From NCBI GenBank assembly GCA_025059435.1, contig JANXDK010000004.1, forward strand, positions 1 through 6,540: a stretch of DNA of 6,540 nt, written 5' to 3'. The DNA is from Thermoproteota archaeon (GTDB taxonomy: Archaea > Thermoproteota > EX4484-205 > JAAOZP01). The notes under the pieces were generated by a model. The model ran no database searches and was not told where the DNA came from. It saw only the letters and a program-made list of their open reading frames with translations. The translations under genes were made by a program, and so were the position numbers. Below, in pieces: positions 6,008 to 6,540 of the stretch; positions within the stretch are counted from its first letter, which is position 1, and every line of letters begins with the position of its first letter.

Positions 6008-6540
6008 ATGGTGAGACACGAGTTTGCAGAGTTTAGAAGGTTGACCCCCGGATATGATTGCGGGCTCTGCGGAAATGCTTCATGTTCAACTTTTGCACGA
6101 AGGCTACTATTAGGTGTTAATAGCATATCTGACTGCCCAATACTTCAGAACGAGGGTTATTCTGATAATAAGAGCAGGATCATGGAGATGCTTAAAGATG
6201 GAGTTGTACACAGTTCTGCTTCCCTAATAACAATACCCGGCCTTAAAACTAAGTATGCTCACCCGAATTACTTTGAGGACCGTGTTGAAAAGCTTCCAAC
6301 GAGGTTTCTAGATTATGATACTGCGCGTTATCTCCTGGGTCTACTGTGGGAAATCAAGGAAGATAAGGGGGTTAAGACAGAAGTAATAGATACAGTCTTC
6401 GGAAACCTAAGGTTCCTTATAACAACAGGTGGAAGAATATGCGTTAACATCGGTGAGCAAAGGACAGAGGAGAAGGAGCTTTTACAAATACTTTATAAGG
6501 TTCTCTGGGGCGCAGTAGACTTGCTCCGCAAGGCTGAATA
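6008..6540 (+). CDS. Small protein with one 4Fe-4S motif of the RnfB/CdhD-gamma type, 3' end at or past window edge
   Basis: The frame stays open from ATG 6008 for 177 codons. The last two bases are TA, so a stop may lie right at the edge (if the next base is A or G) or the gene continues. Near the N-terminus is GYDCGLCGNASC followed by DCP, giving Cys18, Cys21, Cys26 and Cys43 (CX2CX4CX16C). This is the four-cysteine '(Fe-S)' domain known from RnfB and the gamma subunit of acetyl-CoA decarbonylase/synthase, which binds a 4Fe-4S cluster. The remainder (about 55-177) has a segment around IPGLKTKYAHPNYFEDRV (76-93), a helical stretch with YLLGLLWEIKEDKG and a short beta segment GNLRFLITTGGRICVNIG; I do not recognise it. 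It does not look like the TIM-barrel part of the decarbonylase subunit. No membrane segment or signal peptide is seen. It lies on the same strand as the class V fold gene, 50 bases after it. A redox or cluster-carrier role is inferred only. Confidence 0.75.
   Translation, partial: MVRHEFAEFRRLTPGYDCGLCGNASCSTFARRLLLGVNSISDCPILQNEGYSDNKSRIMEMLKDGVVHSSASLITIPGLKTKYAHPNYFEDRVEKLPTRFLDYDTARYLLGLLWEIKEDKGVKTEVIDTVFGNLRFLITTGGRICVNIGEQRTEEKELLQILYKVLWGAVDLLRKAE

Noticed and set aside
5750..6126. Two overlapping minus-strand frames across the class V/Fe-S gene junction
   Set aside because: They oppose the C-terminus of the class V protein and the cysteine-motif part of the Fe-S protein, both supported by family features; neither shadow product looks like a real protein.
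6008..6540. Acetyl-CoA decarbonylase/synthase gamma subunit
   Set aside because: Only the N-terminal four-Cys domain matches; the length and the remainder do not fit the corrinoid-binding TIM-barrel protein.

Overview
The window reads as a gene-dense stretch of an archaeal chromosome. The evidence for archaea is a stand-alone protein built like domain 2 of elongation factor Tu, a ThiI without a rhodanese tail, an AlaX-type editing protein, TATA-like boxes about 25-30 bases before several start codons, and TTG/GTG starts with little or no leader. Base composition is moderate, somewhat below 50% G+C by eye. The proteins are rich in Lys and Glu, which fits a thermophile but does not prove one. 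A lineage near the Thermoproteota/Bathyarchaeia is a guess only. I see no tRNA, rRNA, CRISPR array, insertion sequence or broken gene. Intergenic space is very small and no gene-free stretch exceeds about 85 bases.

Layout from left to right. Bases 1-65 hold a promoter. The first gene (66-341, +) is the small EF-Tu domain-2-like protein; its 3' end overlaps the end of the next, opposite-strand gene by 26 bases. Bases 316-2524 on the minus strand form a two-gene unit: a galactokinase-like GHMP sugar kinase (transcribed first) and an NAD-dependent nucleotide-sugar epimerase of the GalE type. Bases 2525-2607 are a divergent promoter region. thiI (2608-3762, +) follows, then an AlaX-like alanyl-tRNA editing protein on the minus strand (3771-4739). 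A very short divergent gap (4740-4760) leads to a class V aminotransferase-fold protein (4761-5957, +) and a small iron-sulfur protein (6008 to the window end, +).

Two themes emerge. One is sugar-nucleotide metabolism: the kinase would make a sugar-1-phosphate and the epimerase would act on the NDP-sugar, with the linking nucleotidyltransferase outside the window. The other is tRNA modification, tRNA quality control and possibly sulfur handling (thiI, AlaX, class V fold, Fe-S protein).

The most striking observation is that the class V fold protein appears to be a pseudoenzyme. It aligns almost without gaps to SufS around the active site, yet Asn217 occupies the PLP-lysine position, the catalytic Cys and the PLP-stacking His are absent, and the PLP-binding Asp191 and the substrate-carboxylate Arg355 remain. 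The nearby ThiI lacks both a rhodanese domain and a CxxC motif, so its sulfur donor is unclear. The SufS, GalK and AlaRS comparisons rest on remembered family sequences and need real alignments.
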